From positions 8,806,911 to 8,870,910 of the forward strand of contig JAKOON010000009.1 of assembly GCA_022577435.1 (NCBI GenBank): a stretch of DNA of 64,000 nucleotides, in the 5' to 3' direction. Source of the DNA: Embiotoca jacksoni (Eukaryota; Chordata; Actinopteri; Embiotocidae). The notes under the pieces are model-generated. The model was not told where the DNA came from, made no database searches, and saw nothing but the letters and a program-made list of their open reading frames with translations. Both the position numbers and the translations under genes were made by a program. Shown here piece after piece: positions 1 through 12,445 of this stretch (its first letter is position 1; the number at the start of each line of letters is the position of its first letter).

Positions 1-920
1 TGTCTCTGGGGCCTTGGCACAGTCCATTGGCTAGTAGTGTCCTTTAATAATTTATGATTGAAGTTAGGCCGTGAAGTCCCCAGAGGATCCCTCAGAGCGA
101 GAGGCACAAGGAGTGACCAGTTTTATGGCAGGACTGGGAATCAATTATGCTAATGGTGGCTAATGAATGCACTTGAGGGAACTGCTCCGCACACTCAAGG
201 GCCATTTTTTGACATTTGCATATTGATGACAGAAAGACAGTGGCCACTTTCATCCGGCTGTGATGAAGCACTGTGGAAATGGACTTCTGTGTGTTCCTTT
301 CACTCTTCCTGTAGATACAGTAGCTCGAATCTTTATTCTTTGTCTGTTTGCTCTCTTTAATCTAAATGGTTTACATTCAGTTAACACAAAGTACAACCAC
401 ACAGTCTTTTTCCCCACATCTTTAAAGTAGAACATCTGCCTAATATTATGCTCTCAACACAGCCTCTCCCTCTTTTTTAATAGTCTGAAGTCATTTTCAA
501 TTAGGGCCTTTTTGAGGTTGGTAGGTGAGGAGTCCTGGAAGTGCTCCAGTTTCTCCCCAGTGGACTCGTGTGAGCTGTATAGTTTAGGAGGAATAATGGT
601 GAGACCTTTTACTGCCACCAAGGTTAACATACATTAAAGTGATCTGTTTGCGAAGATCAACGTCTGGCTACACTCTCACTCACTCCACTAAAATGCATTA
701 AGGTAAATAACGCCAGACCAAGAGAGAAATCACTATGTCTGATGCGTCTCAGTCAAGTAAAGAAGGCTATGAATATGAAATGTGCAATGAATAAGTTATG
801 TGGTGGTGGTGACACTGCAAAAAGGACTGGTTGTGAGATCAGAGGTTTTCCAGAATGCAGAGTTGTTGGCTCCCTCATCCAGTGCAATATTGATTGTGCT
901 TTATGAATTAAATGACATAT
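1..920. other. Intergenic, no gene recognised
   Basis: I see no coding exon with flanking splice sites, no RNA gene and no clear repeat in this stretch. Open frames are short and their translations resemble no known protein. The sequence is ordinary AT-rich non-coding DNA. Confidence 0.6.
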
Positions 921-1200
921 TTAAAGGAATAGTTTGACATTATTAAAGATACTCTTGCCAGAGTCATATGAGAAAAGCAACACCATTCACATTGGTGCAT
1001 TAAACAGCAGCCTGCATCTGTTCGAGGGCACCTCTAAAGCTTATAAAATATATTAACACATTAGTCAATTTATCACTTGTTTAATCTGTTTAAAGACCGA
1101 AGAGTCAAAATAATAAACATTATCCCTCACTAAAATCACAACTTGTCATTTTAAGAATTCAGTTTTTATATGGGTAAAACCAACAAGATATATGATGTTC
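921..1200 (+). mobile_element. Decayed foldback-type repeat
   Basis: The stretch opens with 'aaaggaatagtttgacatt' and continues with wording I recognise from a very abundant teleost foldback repeat: the 'ccagagtcatatgagaa' block, then 'gcacctctaaagctta', then 'ttgtttaatctg'. After about 1130 it turns into the opposite arm ('cacaacttgtcattttaag'), as expected of an element whose two arms are inverted copies. No coding capacity. Related pieces lie at 24549-24746 and 54404-54797. Family membership is from recall of fish repeats, not from a search. Confidence 0.5.
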
Positions 1201-3088
1201 ATTCCAACCTAACCTCAGCAGAAAATGACAACACTGGTGTTTTATTTGAGACAGTTAAAATTTACTGATGTTTACACAGATGACCTTAAGTGGACGTAGT
1301 AGTGATGAAAAAAAGAGGAAAAAAGAGGAAGTCTGGTAACGTAAAAAAAAAAGTAACTAAGTTCACGTAGTTAGGAGGTTGGGGCTGTTTGGATGGATGA
1401 AACACAGGACGTTCATCTCGGGGATTGAGGTTTGTTTCCGGTGTGAAAACGAGCAGTCGACATTGACTTATTTTAGCTTACAAATGTAATTTATGTGACA
1501 TATTTAACTTCAGTCAAGTACGTAACATGACCTATGTAACGAACTCAGCTTTTGCTAAACTGAACATTTTTGGTACCTAAACCTATAATTGCAATCGTTT
1601 TACAACATTAACCGTGTGTTTATAATTGTTGACATGATGACAATGTTTATATACTACATGTCAAGTTGGCAAATGAGTTATTCTGTAAGTGAGGTGTAAG
1701 GGAGCGTTGGTCCTATAGAGGGTGCTGGAAACACCCACATATCTCGTTTCGGTAGTCATTGGATATATATAGTGTTGCTTCGGTATGAGGACATGTTGGT
1801 TAATTCTTGTTAATTTATTCAAAGCTATGACACATTCTCCTACAATACCATACTTTTTTTTTATATATAGAGCCAGTGTCTATGTCCTTTAGCAAAGCAG
1901 CCAGTTTATGTAAAACTGAACTATGATGAATCTGATTAAATAACAACATGCATGTATATTTTCCTTTCAACAGATGTGACTAAAAAAGAAAAAATCCAGT
2001 CGTGTAGTGTAGTGAAAATTTACTTGAGCACTAATTTAAGTGAAAAACACATTAATATTCAAGTTATAGAGTGTCATACCTGAGGAAGATAAAGTTTGGA
2101 CACAAATAAACTTCTTGAAAGTTCTATGAGTGATGTTATACTCGGTGGAATAGACGGAGGCAGACAGGCAGTGTTGGAGGCTCCCACTAATTTGATCTGG
2201 TGACATTTTCTTCTCCAGCTCCTTGGGGGAAAAGAGCAGCAGAGACGGAGAGAGGGAGTTAGAAAAGGAGGTGTTTGGAGAGAGAGTAGGGGCGAGAGAG
2301 AGAGACATGGTGAAGGAGACACTAATGAACGCAGACACCAAAGACCCTAACCTGAGCTCCTAGCCCCTGGAGACACAGAGAGGTTTTTCATTGGGTCAAT
2401 AAAAGCACTGGACCGTGTCTGCGTTAGCTTGCCCTTCAAGCACCCTCTTAACTACTGAGTGAGGACTTTTGTTCAAGGTTGCTGGAGTTAAAGGGAAATA
2501 TCACCAAATTCCATGTCTGAAATATGTGATTCAGAGAGCCTTTTATCATAAACGAAAGACGGGACATCTTGTTTATGCGTCAAACTAAAGTACATATACG
2601 CAAGGGAAAATGGGTCTTTGACAGCAGCTACAAAATACTGCATTGTCAAAGCTGACAGTTCTGCTGTCATAAAGTTTAGTCTGATGTAAATGCTCAACTT
2701 AACAAGACAGACATCTTCACTGGCAGCGTGATAGACTTGGGAATTTTGCTATTTTTTATTTAGACACGCTGTGACGGAGCATTTAATTGCATCTGAGCCC
2801 AAATCAATTCTTAATTAAAGGACTATCTTAAAGGTATAACAATGAAAACTGAGTCTGAAGTATGGTGAAAGGGCCGATATATTTCCCACTGGATATTTCA
2901 GAGTTAATTTCTGCAAGAGAGTAGTGCTGTGTCCTTCTGCCAAATCAGAGAAATGTAGCAGTTAGAGGAAGGGGAGCGAGGTTAGCCAAAATCAGCATGA
3001 TGAGATATTGACTCTTGGCTTGTAATTTCATTTTACACACCAAGTGGCAAACAAGATATCACACTGTTCATAATCCTCAGCATCCCTG

Positions 3089-3090
<2 letters not shown>
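1201..3090. other. Intergenic, no gene recognised
   Basis: No supported exon, RNA gene or identifiable transposon. A purine-rich patch with GAGAG runs lies at about 2220-2320. The minus-strand open frames over it are low-complexity Ser/Pro/Leu translations without recognisable domains. Confidence 0.55.
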
Positions 3091-3127
<37 letters not shown>

Positions 3128-3216
3128 GCACGCACGCACGCACGCACACACACGCACGCACGCACGCACGCGCACACACGCACACACACACGCACGCACG
3201 CGCACACACACACACA
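3091..3216. repeat. Compound (CA)n/(CGCA)n microsatellite
   Basis: About 125 bp of CA dinucleotides with interspersed 'cgcacgca' tetranucleotide blocks. The His/Thr and Cys/Val open frames across it are translations of the repeat, not genes. Confidence 0.97.
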
Positions 3217-3358
3217 AACGCCACCCACAGACTCCTTCTTGTCGTTAACAGGGAACATAAAGCCGTATGCGTGCCTCCGTATGGGAGGAGAGCCTCAAGT
3301 CTGGGGTGTGCACACCAGGACTCACACCTGAAGGGGGAGAGTCAACATACAACATAGA

Positions 3359-3388
3359 CACACACATACACACACACACACACACACA
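3359..3388. repeat. (CA)n microsatellite
   Basis: Short, slightly interrupted CA run in non-coding DNA. Confidence 0.9.
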
Positions 3389-3535
3389 AGCACGCTGGGG
3401 GGGACATGCTCAGTTGCCCTACCAAGTCCCCCCGCGTCTGACATATGTCACTCCCAATCTGTTCAGCAGGCCACACATCTCCCCAGTGTCATACTGCCAC
3501 TGCAGTGTATAGAGGGCTGCAGAGGGGGAAAGTCG

Positions 3536-3539
<4 letters not shown>

Positions 3540-3579
<40 letters not shown>
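3540..3579. repeat. (AG)n microsatellite
   Basis: About 40 bp of pure AG dinucleotide. The Ser/Leu minus-strand frames here are repeat translations. Confidence 0.95.
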
Positions 3580-3582
<3 letters not shown>

Positions 3583-4440
3583 GGCTGAGGACTGAACAAG
3601 AGGGCACAAGGGGACAAAGACAGCAAGAGAGTGAGAAGAGAGCATGAAAGAGGCACAGAGAGCTGCTGCTGGTGCGGGTTCCTACCCTTTCCTTGCTAAT
3701 TGGTGGTTTGGAAACAACACCATCTGTTCTTTAAGAAAGTCAGATGCACAGTATAAAGAGATGCCACCACTCCTGAATACATTTACCAGCAGCCAAGGCA
3801 AATAACTCAACAGCCCCAGGCTTCTTTCAACACAGAGATCCTGCAGGACACCAGCTAGACAGGCATCTGTTATATTTGTTATAACGTTTAGGGATTTTGA
3901 ATCTAGTCCTGGGTTACTGCCAGGGAGTGTTGAATAATGTAAATATATGATGATGGAGATGGAGTGAGGAGAGACGCACAATCTTTTTTATGCATGAAAA
4001 AGGGGGATTAAATCAGAATCCACCTGTAACCATGCAAATTCCTATTTAATCCTCGACTGAGGCACAAATGGAAGTGGATTGCCATCATGTGGCTGAGTAA
4101 TGAAATCACACTGACAAAACTGAAAGCCCTGCTTTGTCTGTCAGCTCTTCTTGTTGCCATTTGAAGGTTGCAGATCTTGAAATTCTAAAGATTTAACAGA
4201 AAAGGAAAAATGAGGCCCTTTTTAGAAGCATAAATCTATAACTAGCCGTTTCCCTTAAATCAATAGACACCTCAACTCCCTTTCCTGCATACACACTTAC
4301 ACACTTGGATTTACAGTAATGGATAGAAATGTTGCACAACTGCTGCCATTTGCCTTGAACACATATGCTGTTATCTCCATTTCTTCCATGTTTTATCTGT
4401 GTTTTTCTCATGCGCAGTAAAGTCAGATATTGAATGACAA
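3580..4440. other. Intergenic, no gene recognised
   Basis: I see nothing beyond unique-looking non-coding sequence. The short open frames have no recognisable similarity and no splice context. Confidence 0.55.
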
Positions 4441-4654
4441 TAAATGGTAAATGGTCCGCACTTATATTGCACTTTATCACCTTAGCAGTGCTTTATACTG
4501 TTTCCCATTCACACACGCATTCACTCACCAATGGAGGTGCTTCAGTTCAGCGTCTTGCTGAAGAACACTTCAGCATGTGCACAGGAGGAACCAGGGATCA
4601 AACCATCAACTTTACAGTTAGTGAGCAATCCGCTCTGCTATCTGAGCTCCAGCC
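4441..4654 (-). mobile_element. Degenerate tRNA-derived SINE
   Basis: Read on the minus strand, the element starts with a tRNA-like head. An A-box-like stretch ('gagctcagatagcagagcgg') lies near 4630-4650 and a B-box-like stretch ('gatggtttgatccctgg') near 4592-4608. It then runs through an abundant teleost tail that ends in 'ggaccatttaccattta' at 4441. This is the head and tail of a common fish SINE-like family, recognised from memory. Mutations in both boxes suggest an old copy that can no longer be transcribed by RNA polymerase III. The plus-strand open frames over it are spurious. Confidence 0.65.
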
Positions 4655-6480
4655 ACAGTTTACTATTTGTAAATCCTGCTGTTCAATTAAAAGAATTCGC
4701 AGTTCTCTATAACAGCATATACTGTAAGGAAGGTTATTTGAAGGCATGTACGATACTGACATGCAACAGATTTCCTGATTGAAAATGAGTTGGTATTTTC
4801 ATCCAATTACCAAAAAGTCCAGGTGTAATGGCCCATCACTCTGAGCAGGGGAAGGTTCAATCAGAAGCATTTAACAAAAAACTAAAAAATCTATACCTGC
4901 ATTAGCTGTATCAGATAGTATAAACCAGGTCCTCTTGGGATTCCAGACACACAGCTCAATGCAATGACCGTGTTTTACATCTCCAATCTGTTACAGTGGG
5001 ATCTCCCCTGCTTCAATCCCATGGATGATTAAGCGTGATAATTAAGGTTTTTGGACATTTTCCACAGAGGCACAGACGTAGCAGCTGGTGACATTCATGC
5101 ATTCCCAAACACAGAGGAGGGAATTACAACGAGGCCTCCATTCATTTCAGTGATCACAAAGTCTGCTGTTGGCACCAGTTCAAAAACAGTCAAGCTGTTG
5201 TTGAAAAGGACTATTTGTGGCCCTCTTTGTTGCAATGTACCTTAATCTATTTTGGGAATTAGAGAAACCATTGAAAGCAGCCAAATATTTAGATTTTCCA
5301 GCAGAAATATTCCCTTGCTAAATGTCCGGGGAAGACACCATGGAGATATCAAATTACTTCTTTAATATGTTGTTCAATATCTCTGATAGCTAGGGCATAT
5401 ACTCTGATTCATAATGGATTCACTTTTTGGGGGGCTTTTAAGTCAGCTCAGTGAGCCAACAAAACAATATGTAAAATAATGTATCTTTTAGATCAAAGAG
5501 CCAAAGTCAGAGATCAAACTGCAGCAATCAAACATTTAGCTTGAAATGTTCTTTAATTTTTCCTCTGAGTACCTGCCCATGTACGTAACAGGAAAATGAA
5601 GCAATGAATAGGTTACTGGCCAATCAAGCAAGATGGATTCAAAGTATAAATTTGATTTCTTACTGATTTAGTTGACATAGAAATATAATCTGAAGGTCAG
5701 TAAAACTTTGTCAGCAATACCAGGGTGAAACAGGTGAAACAAAACATGCGTGTTTAGATGAATAGGGGATTTATAACAATGAAATAATCATTGTTGATTT
5801 AATAAGAAGTCAGTGTCACAGACACTATACACTAATACCAGGAAAGGTGATATGAAGGTGATTATTCTATTATCAGCAAGCCAGGTGGGCTGTGTAATGA
5901 ACCTGTCAACAAAGATTTTGTCCTGTGCTAAAAAATATTTTTGCATTCTGAATCCAGTTTTCTAAATGTCTCTATAGCCCATAAAAAATTTTTTTTCCTG
6001 TAAGCCTATACTCTCCTATTAATATGTATTCTAAACAGTATGAACCAGTGCTCTATGGAGCATTTGAAAGAGGGTTGTTCCCAATGCTAAATATCGGCAA
6101 AAATCATACACCTGCATACTTCTTAGAAATGTGGTACATATTTTACCTTTGATAGCAGACTTATTCACGAATAAGTAATACACTTATTCTAAATTGAATT
6201 CCTGTGTCACTTAAAAATCATTCCTAATAGAAACATACATTTTTTTTTAACATTGAACATGACAATAGGTTCAGTAATAGGTAACGATAATAACGTGGTG
6301 TAATAAGTAGCTCCAATAGCTATTAAATTCGGTAGAATCTAAGTACCCTATAAGTTGCATATATTTAAAAAAAAAAAACAAGTAGCTCCCACAAGACCCG
6401 TAAGCTCCAGTAGTGCATGTAAATTTGCTGAGGTCCATTTATTGCCTCACTTGGAACTGGCCAGCAGACAACAAAAGACT
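4655..6480. other. Intergenic upstream of cibar1
   Basis: AT-rich sequence with short homopolymers (for example an A-run near 6367-6379). I see no exon, RNA gene or recognisable element. The last part may hold distal promoter sequence of cibar1, but no motif stood out. Confidence 0.5.
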
Positions 6481-6481
6481 C

Positions 6482-6534
6482 AATCTCCCAGAATGCATTT
6501 CTGAAGCGGAAACGCTGGGGGACTCCATGGAAAC
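6482..6534 (+). promoter_or_regulatory. cibar1: cibar1 promoter: ZNF143-like and X-box-like motifs
   Basis: About 150-180 bp before the start codon lies 'tctcccagaatgcat' (6484-6498). Its core agrees with the ZNF143/STAF motif 'TCCCAGAATGC' found in many vertebrate housekeeping promoters. Downstream, 'ccatggaaac' (6525-6534) matches the 3' half of an RFX X-box; the 5' half differs at about three positions. RFX factors drive ciliary genes, which suits a ciliary-base protein. There is no TATA box. Motif matches were seen by eye; function is inferred. Confidence 0.45.
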
Positions 6535-6666
6535 GGCTGGCTGGCGTGCTGGGCTGGCAGAGAAGAGAGTACAGTTAGCGAGCTAACGTTAAAATCAGGG
6601 TGCGGATAAACGTGGCGGCGCACTAAATACATTTAATTTAAAAAAAAAAAAAATCTGTCTGCAGAA

Positions 6667-6695
6667 ATGAGTCGAACCCCCGATGCAAGAGCGAG
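6667..6695 (+). CDS. cibar1: cibar1 coding exon 1
   Basis: The ATG at 6667 opens a 29-nt coding exon (nine codons plus two bases) that ends at donor 'gcgag|gtagga'. It joins exon 2 through a split Arg codon, giving an N-terminus beginning MSRTPDARARDNQ. The purine at -3 gives a fair Kozak context. The short length makes it less secure than the others, but position, frame and promoter motifs agree. Confidence 0.75.
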
Positions 6696-9600
6696 GTAGG
6701 AGATCATAAACGCTACAGCAACTCCTCCTGTTGTTTTCAGTAGGTGACTAAACAGCTCAGTAAGTTAACGTTAGCGGTAATAAAACCCCATGTCGCAGGA
6801 GCAGTCAGGACATCGATGAGTAGTTTATCTGTCTGTTAACAAGTTACCCAGTGTGTTAACCCTTCGAGTTATTTGTTGTCTTGTCTCGGTGATCCTGTTT
6901 ACCTCCAAACTGACTTCTTCACGAGTCACAAAACGGACTTCTGTTTAAAATCGAAATAAAAGGCACGTACGAACCTCTCCGGATGGAAAGTGTTTCTGCG
7001 TTTAGCTGTCTAAGTGTCTGTGTCATTAAACGATGATGAAGTAATGGACTCTGGGAAAGAATCAGGGAAAACAAAACACGGGACAGCAGTGGCGATCCTA
7101 GACTCAGAGAAGGCCCGGGGCCAATCGCAGCCCCCCCCCCCCCCTCCCCCTCAAACCCAAATCACCGAGAGGTCATTACAACCTAAGTTAACTTGTAACT
7201 TGCTTTTGCATAGCCTTTATTATTGTGTCATTTTGCAAATAGAGAAAAAAACACTTGTCAACTGACAATACAAATAAATGTTTTGAGAGAAGTTGACTTT
7301 TCAGTCATGCCCAATTAGATGAACTGACACGTGAATTACCTAGCTAACGTTGGCACATTTGCCTGCACAGACAGTATAAAGGTGAAATTTAATCATGTAT
7401 TTATCTAATATATAATGACATTTATCTTTCATAATTGTATCCACTTCCCACTATCCTGGTGTCATTTTTCCTCCGCTTCTAATTTTTTTCTTTCTTTTCT
7501 GATGACCAGACAAGTCTGCTTGTTTCAATGCGTGATTGTAACACCGAACATTGTATGTATGACACTTGCAGGAGCTAGCTGACTGGCCTAACTAATCATA
7601 ACCAGCTATCATATGTTAGCTAAAAGGGGCCCCACTTAATGGATTGGTGGCAGTGGAGGTGCATTGTACAGTGCTTTTATGGGATGTTTAAGTGGTTTTT
7701 AGTTGTTATTGCAAAATGTGCCCAAATGAGGGGGGAACCCGAAACATTTGCCTGGTTTGCCTCCTCTGACAGAACGCCCTTGTCCATGTTTTGGCTATGG
7801 ATGTCTAGTTACAGTTAGATGAAATTAGAAAATGTACGTAAATAGGGATTCCTGTACAAAGTAGACATTTAATAATTTAATCCACATAAAGAAATATATG
7901 TATATATAAAAAAAAAAAATCCCATTGTGACAAACTACTGTTTTATAACTGCTGTTAATGCTGTCCGTCATCCTCTCTAGGGACAACCAGACGAGGAGGA
8001 TCCAGGGGAAAATCTCTAATGTGGAAAAACATTTTGGAGATATGTGCCAGCTGTTTGCTGCCTATGTCCGCAAAACAGCCAGGCTACGAGACAAGGCAGA
8101 TATTCTGGTCCGGGAAATCGGCATGTATGCAGACACAGAAACGCCGCACCTTAAGATGGGTATGAAGCAGTTTGCTGCGCACCTGGCCAAGATTCAAGAT
8201 TACCGCCAAGCTGAGGTGAAACAACAGTATTTTATTTCCAGATGCTTTGACTTCAGTCATAATTTCATGTTTATAACAACAGTTTAATTGAAACATAAGA
8301 CAGAACCTAACATAAAATGTGCCTTTACAGGTGGAAAGACTTGAAGCCAAAGTCATAGAGCCATTAAAAAGCTATGGATCTGTAGTGAAACGCAAAAGGG
8401 TAAGTATTACTATCAACCGCAGCCATGTTGGACGTCTCCACTGATTACAAGTAAACCAAATGACGGTGATGAAGCTTGATCCATGTCGACGCTAACTGTA
8501 AAATTAGTAGATTCATGCAACATAAAAAAAATATTGGTAAGAGAAAATAGCTAAAAAAATAATTTTTAAATATATGAATTTTCATGTTATTCATCAGAGC
8601 ATTAAAATTACTTTAATGTCTTTGCTTGTTAAAATATCACATTTTAAACAGTTGTACAGATATCAAGATGCAGACACACTCTTATTTCAGTGTCATTACC
8701 CCTGCATGGCCACAAGAGGGCAGTATCATTTCAATGACAATATCTTACTCCCTCTTGAGGAACTCTTTTTTTTTTTTTTTTTAGCCATTGCCAGCACCGA
8801 CACAGCTCTGCCTTAAATTTGGTTGTTTCTTTGAGGCATTTGGAGTATTTTGCATTTGCCATCGTATTATTTAAAGGATGTGCAGGAGATATTTACCTTG
8901 ATCAGTGATGTTGACATTAAGAATTAAATTGGTCATTTTTCTTTTATTGTCCTGTTGCTCACAGTTCTAATAAATGTTTTTTTTTATCATCGTATTTCTT
9001 TTAACATTACATACTCTTAAACTGCAGGTGTGCAGAATTTTACAGTAAACAAAAAAAAAATCACAACACACTACTTAGCTTTGTTTGTTGTTTTGCTGTG
9101 TGTCAGTCTGATTTTGAAGGATTATCATTGGTCATTTATTTTTCAGGAAGAGCGAGAGTGCCAAAGTTGAATTAGATCGGGCTAAATAAGGTCATTAAGT
9201 CATGTGAAAAGGGAACTTTTCTCCTTTTCATTTTCTGCCGAGTCCCAAATTTGATCATACTGATGGTAATTAATTTATCCTATTACACTTCATTCTCTGC
9301 AGTAGCGCCAGTTCACATGGACACATTCCAATGTTGATGCGGAGAGTGAAGAAAACAGAAACTTTCAGGATAGGTTTGAGTGGAGGTCTCGATCGGTAAA
9401 CACTGAGGGTCACCAAATTCTTTGATGTTAGATTGTGTTCTTTAGCATTTCAAAAACTGCCGCAAATTGTGCATCTTTGTTAATTCTCATAATGACTACT
9501 GTGGCCTTGTGTGCTTGTGCATCCATGCAGGAGGATCTGAAGGCGACTCAGAGTGCCAGAGACAGAGAAGCCAAACAGATGGCTCAGCTTGAGAGGACCA

Positions 9601-10734
9601 GACAGCGAAACCCTTCAGACAGACAGATCATTGTATCCTTGTCTTGTTTCTCTTCTGTTCCGAAATTCTCTATTATCGAATCGCCAAAAATACTTCAATG
9701 TCAAAACAGCAATATCAATTCATATTCGTTTATATCTGTGTTAGTTTTACAAAAACATTTTGAAGACCATGACAATGAACTTGAAGCTATTCAAAATATG
9801 TATCTCTCTCAAGTTTGAAAAGTTTTATTTGCCAGTATCTTGCTGTGTACTTGATGCAATAATGATATGTATACACTGTTGTTCAGGATGCAGAATGAAC
9901 ACAGACAATAGGCTAATATGTTTTTAAGTTTCCTCAACCAGGCCTACAGTCTCAGGTGTGTCCCACGTAATTTGTGCATCTAATCACTGGTGATGTATGA
10001 CTAAAATGATTAAATATATATTTAGAATTACTTTGAAATAAAAGTGGCAACAAAGTTGAACATTTTGCTTCGCTTCTGTAAAAAAAAAAAAAAATCCAAT
10101 ATGTCATAAGGTACAATGATTGGTAAATGCAGCGAAACCTACTCATTTTTGCACGTTCGTTTTGATTAAATAGTAAGTGCATCATGAAAGTGAAGAAGTT
10201 GGAATCTTATAAACTCACAAATCCACTGCAAATTCTCCACAAGAGGAAGATCACTGTTACAAGTCAACCGACAGCGCCAACAGAAAGCATTTTCGCACAG
10301 TAATACTTTTTCTCAAAATCTGTAGTGTTAGTCTTGTATGTTATGTTGTATGTTCCTTTTTTTTTTTTGCCATCAGGCTGAAAGTGAGCTCCAGAGAGCC
10401 ACCATGGATGCCACACGGACCACTAAGCAGCTGGAGGAGACTATAGATGAGTTTGAGAAGCAGAAGATCCAAGACATCAAGGTCTGCTGCACTGAGCTTT
10501 CTATCCTCCTTAGAATAAGAATTACAGTTTCAGTTGAGGGAAATATAAGTTTGTTGAAACAGGAGGTGACAACAGTGAATTAAAAGCAGTGATGATTTGG
10601 AAGGTCTTCTCTGAAATCTGCCCACACCCTTCAGTCCTCTTTCAGTTGTTTGAGACAACTCTTGTTATGTAATTTATCTTATCACCAGGCAATTGTGGTT
10701 CACTTGAATTGTGCCAGTCTATTCAGAGTTGAAA

Positions 10735-10776
<42 letters not shown>

Positions 10777-12408
10777 TATGGTGTTTTCCCTGTATAGAAA
10801 ATCTTTGGTGAGTTTGTGACGGTGGAAATGTCATTCCATGCCAAGGCTTTGGAGGTGTACACGTTGGCCTACCAAAGCATGCAGGGTGTGGATGAAGAGG
10901 AGGACTTGGAGGTAAGCAGAAGACTGGAAAAATGTCCCCAGAGGTGTCGTTACGAGGTGCTATCAAAAACTTCAGAGGCTGTTTTTGTTGCACATGAACG
11001 GAGTGCAGCGCATTAAATGCACATCGAGCAGGGGAAAGCAATACCTTTCGTGAGTAAATATTCCAAGTTACATTACTTGATCAATATCAGGCCCCGTGTT
11101 CGATGTGGCAGACCGTTTTAAATCAAGTCCGGTTTTTGGTTGTTATAGGCACAATCTCTGAACTTTTTGATTGCACCTTGTATTGATATCAGATCAGTTG
11201 AAGGTGCCACTTGAGTGTCACTAACAAAGTCGCAATAAAAAGGATGTATATTTAGGTGTAACGTTTACACCCTCTGCTCGCTACTTGATTAACCTGAAAC
11301 GTATGTTTAATATGCCCAAAGTTTCATGACCTTATCCATCCATTACTCATCAACGTATTACTCATACGTATTTTATTGTCCACACCCTTTAACTTCTAAT
11401 CTGCAGTGATGACTGCACAATTCATTCAGTCATGCCAGCGTTTTCCTTTGTTTACATTTGGTGAGAGGTTTGTTGTACTATTTTAAGAGAGAAAGCATGT
11501 AGTGGGAACACACAGGATCAATGATATGCAGCAAGCGAGGTTCCTCCTGCAAGATGCCCTTGTGCTATTTTCCTCCACCCCTAGCCATCTCATCTGTGTG
11601 TTTTTGCACTGAATCATCTCCCTTCCATTCATATCAAAGTCTCACCGAGACAAGGTTGTTTTTTAGTGACTCATAGTACAAAGCATGGGAGAATGAATCA
11701 TCTGAAACAGGCACAACGACAGGCATGAAGTTAATCCTGATCGAGAGCCATGGCTGAATTTATATTTTACCACTGGTGTGGTTAAACTGGCAGTTTGCTC
11801 ATTTTGCTGTGAGAATAATACCTTCTGAGCTGCTTTGTGTGATCAAAGCAGATCTTCGGCCGAGCTGCTGATTTGCAGGATGATCCAAGTTGTAGAGTAT
11901 TTCCTCTGTTTGTTTACGTTAGGTTTTTTTTCCCCCTTAAACACTTGATTTTATATAACTGCAATATAAATTGTCCCCAATATGATCTAACATCTCTGAA
12001 CTGTGTTGATCTGATTTAAGAATGTGCACTCAGCTGTGTGTTTTCTTTTTAATTCATGGATATCTTATCTTTCTAGCATTCAGTGCCCCATTAGTGTGTG
12101 TAGGCACTGCTTCCATTCTGCTTTGTCTCTGTGGAAAAGTGTAGCGCCTCCTACTGTCTTTGGCAGGTGTTCAGGAGTTCGATGCACACCCCTGACTACC
12201 ACTCACGCTTAGATATAGTGCGAGCTAATTCCAAAACGTCCCTTGATCGGACCGGGTCCTTCCTGAGTACATCAGGGACCTTACAGGTAAGATACAGACA
12301 GTGCTCTAATACAAAAATTTTCCCCAGAAGATCTCTCTTTGACTTAGTTCTGTTCTGGCACTGCTTTTTAGTTTTGTCTTTGACTTTTGCATACGTTTCA
12401 TAGTGGAG

Positions 12409-12445
<37 letters not shown>

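Noticed and set aside
3028..3258. Cys/Val-rich minus-strand open frames
   Set aside because: Translation of CA/GT microsatellite; the same artefact occurs at 20122, 48023, 53771 and elsewhere.
7014..7265. Frame in cibar1 intron 1 with Pro run
   Set aside because: Driven by a poly(C) tract; no splice context and no match to CIBAR1.
9435..9818. 127-codon frame through cibar1 exon 4
   Set aside because: Only 9531-9632 aligns with CIBAR1; both flanks are intron.
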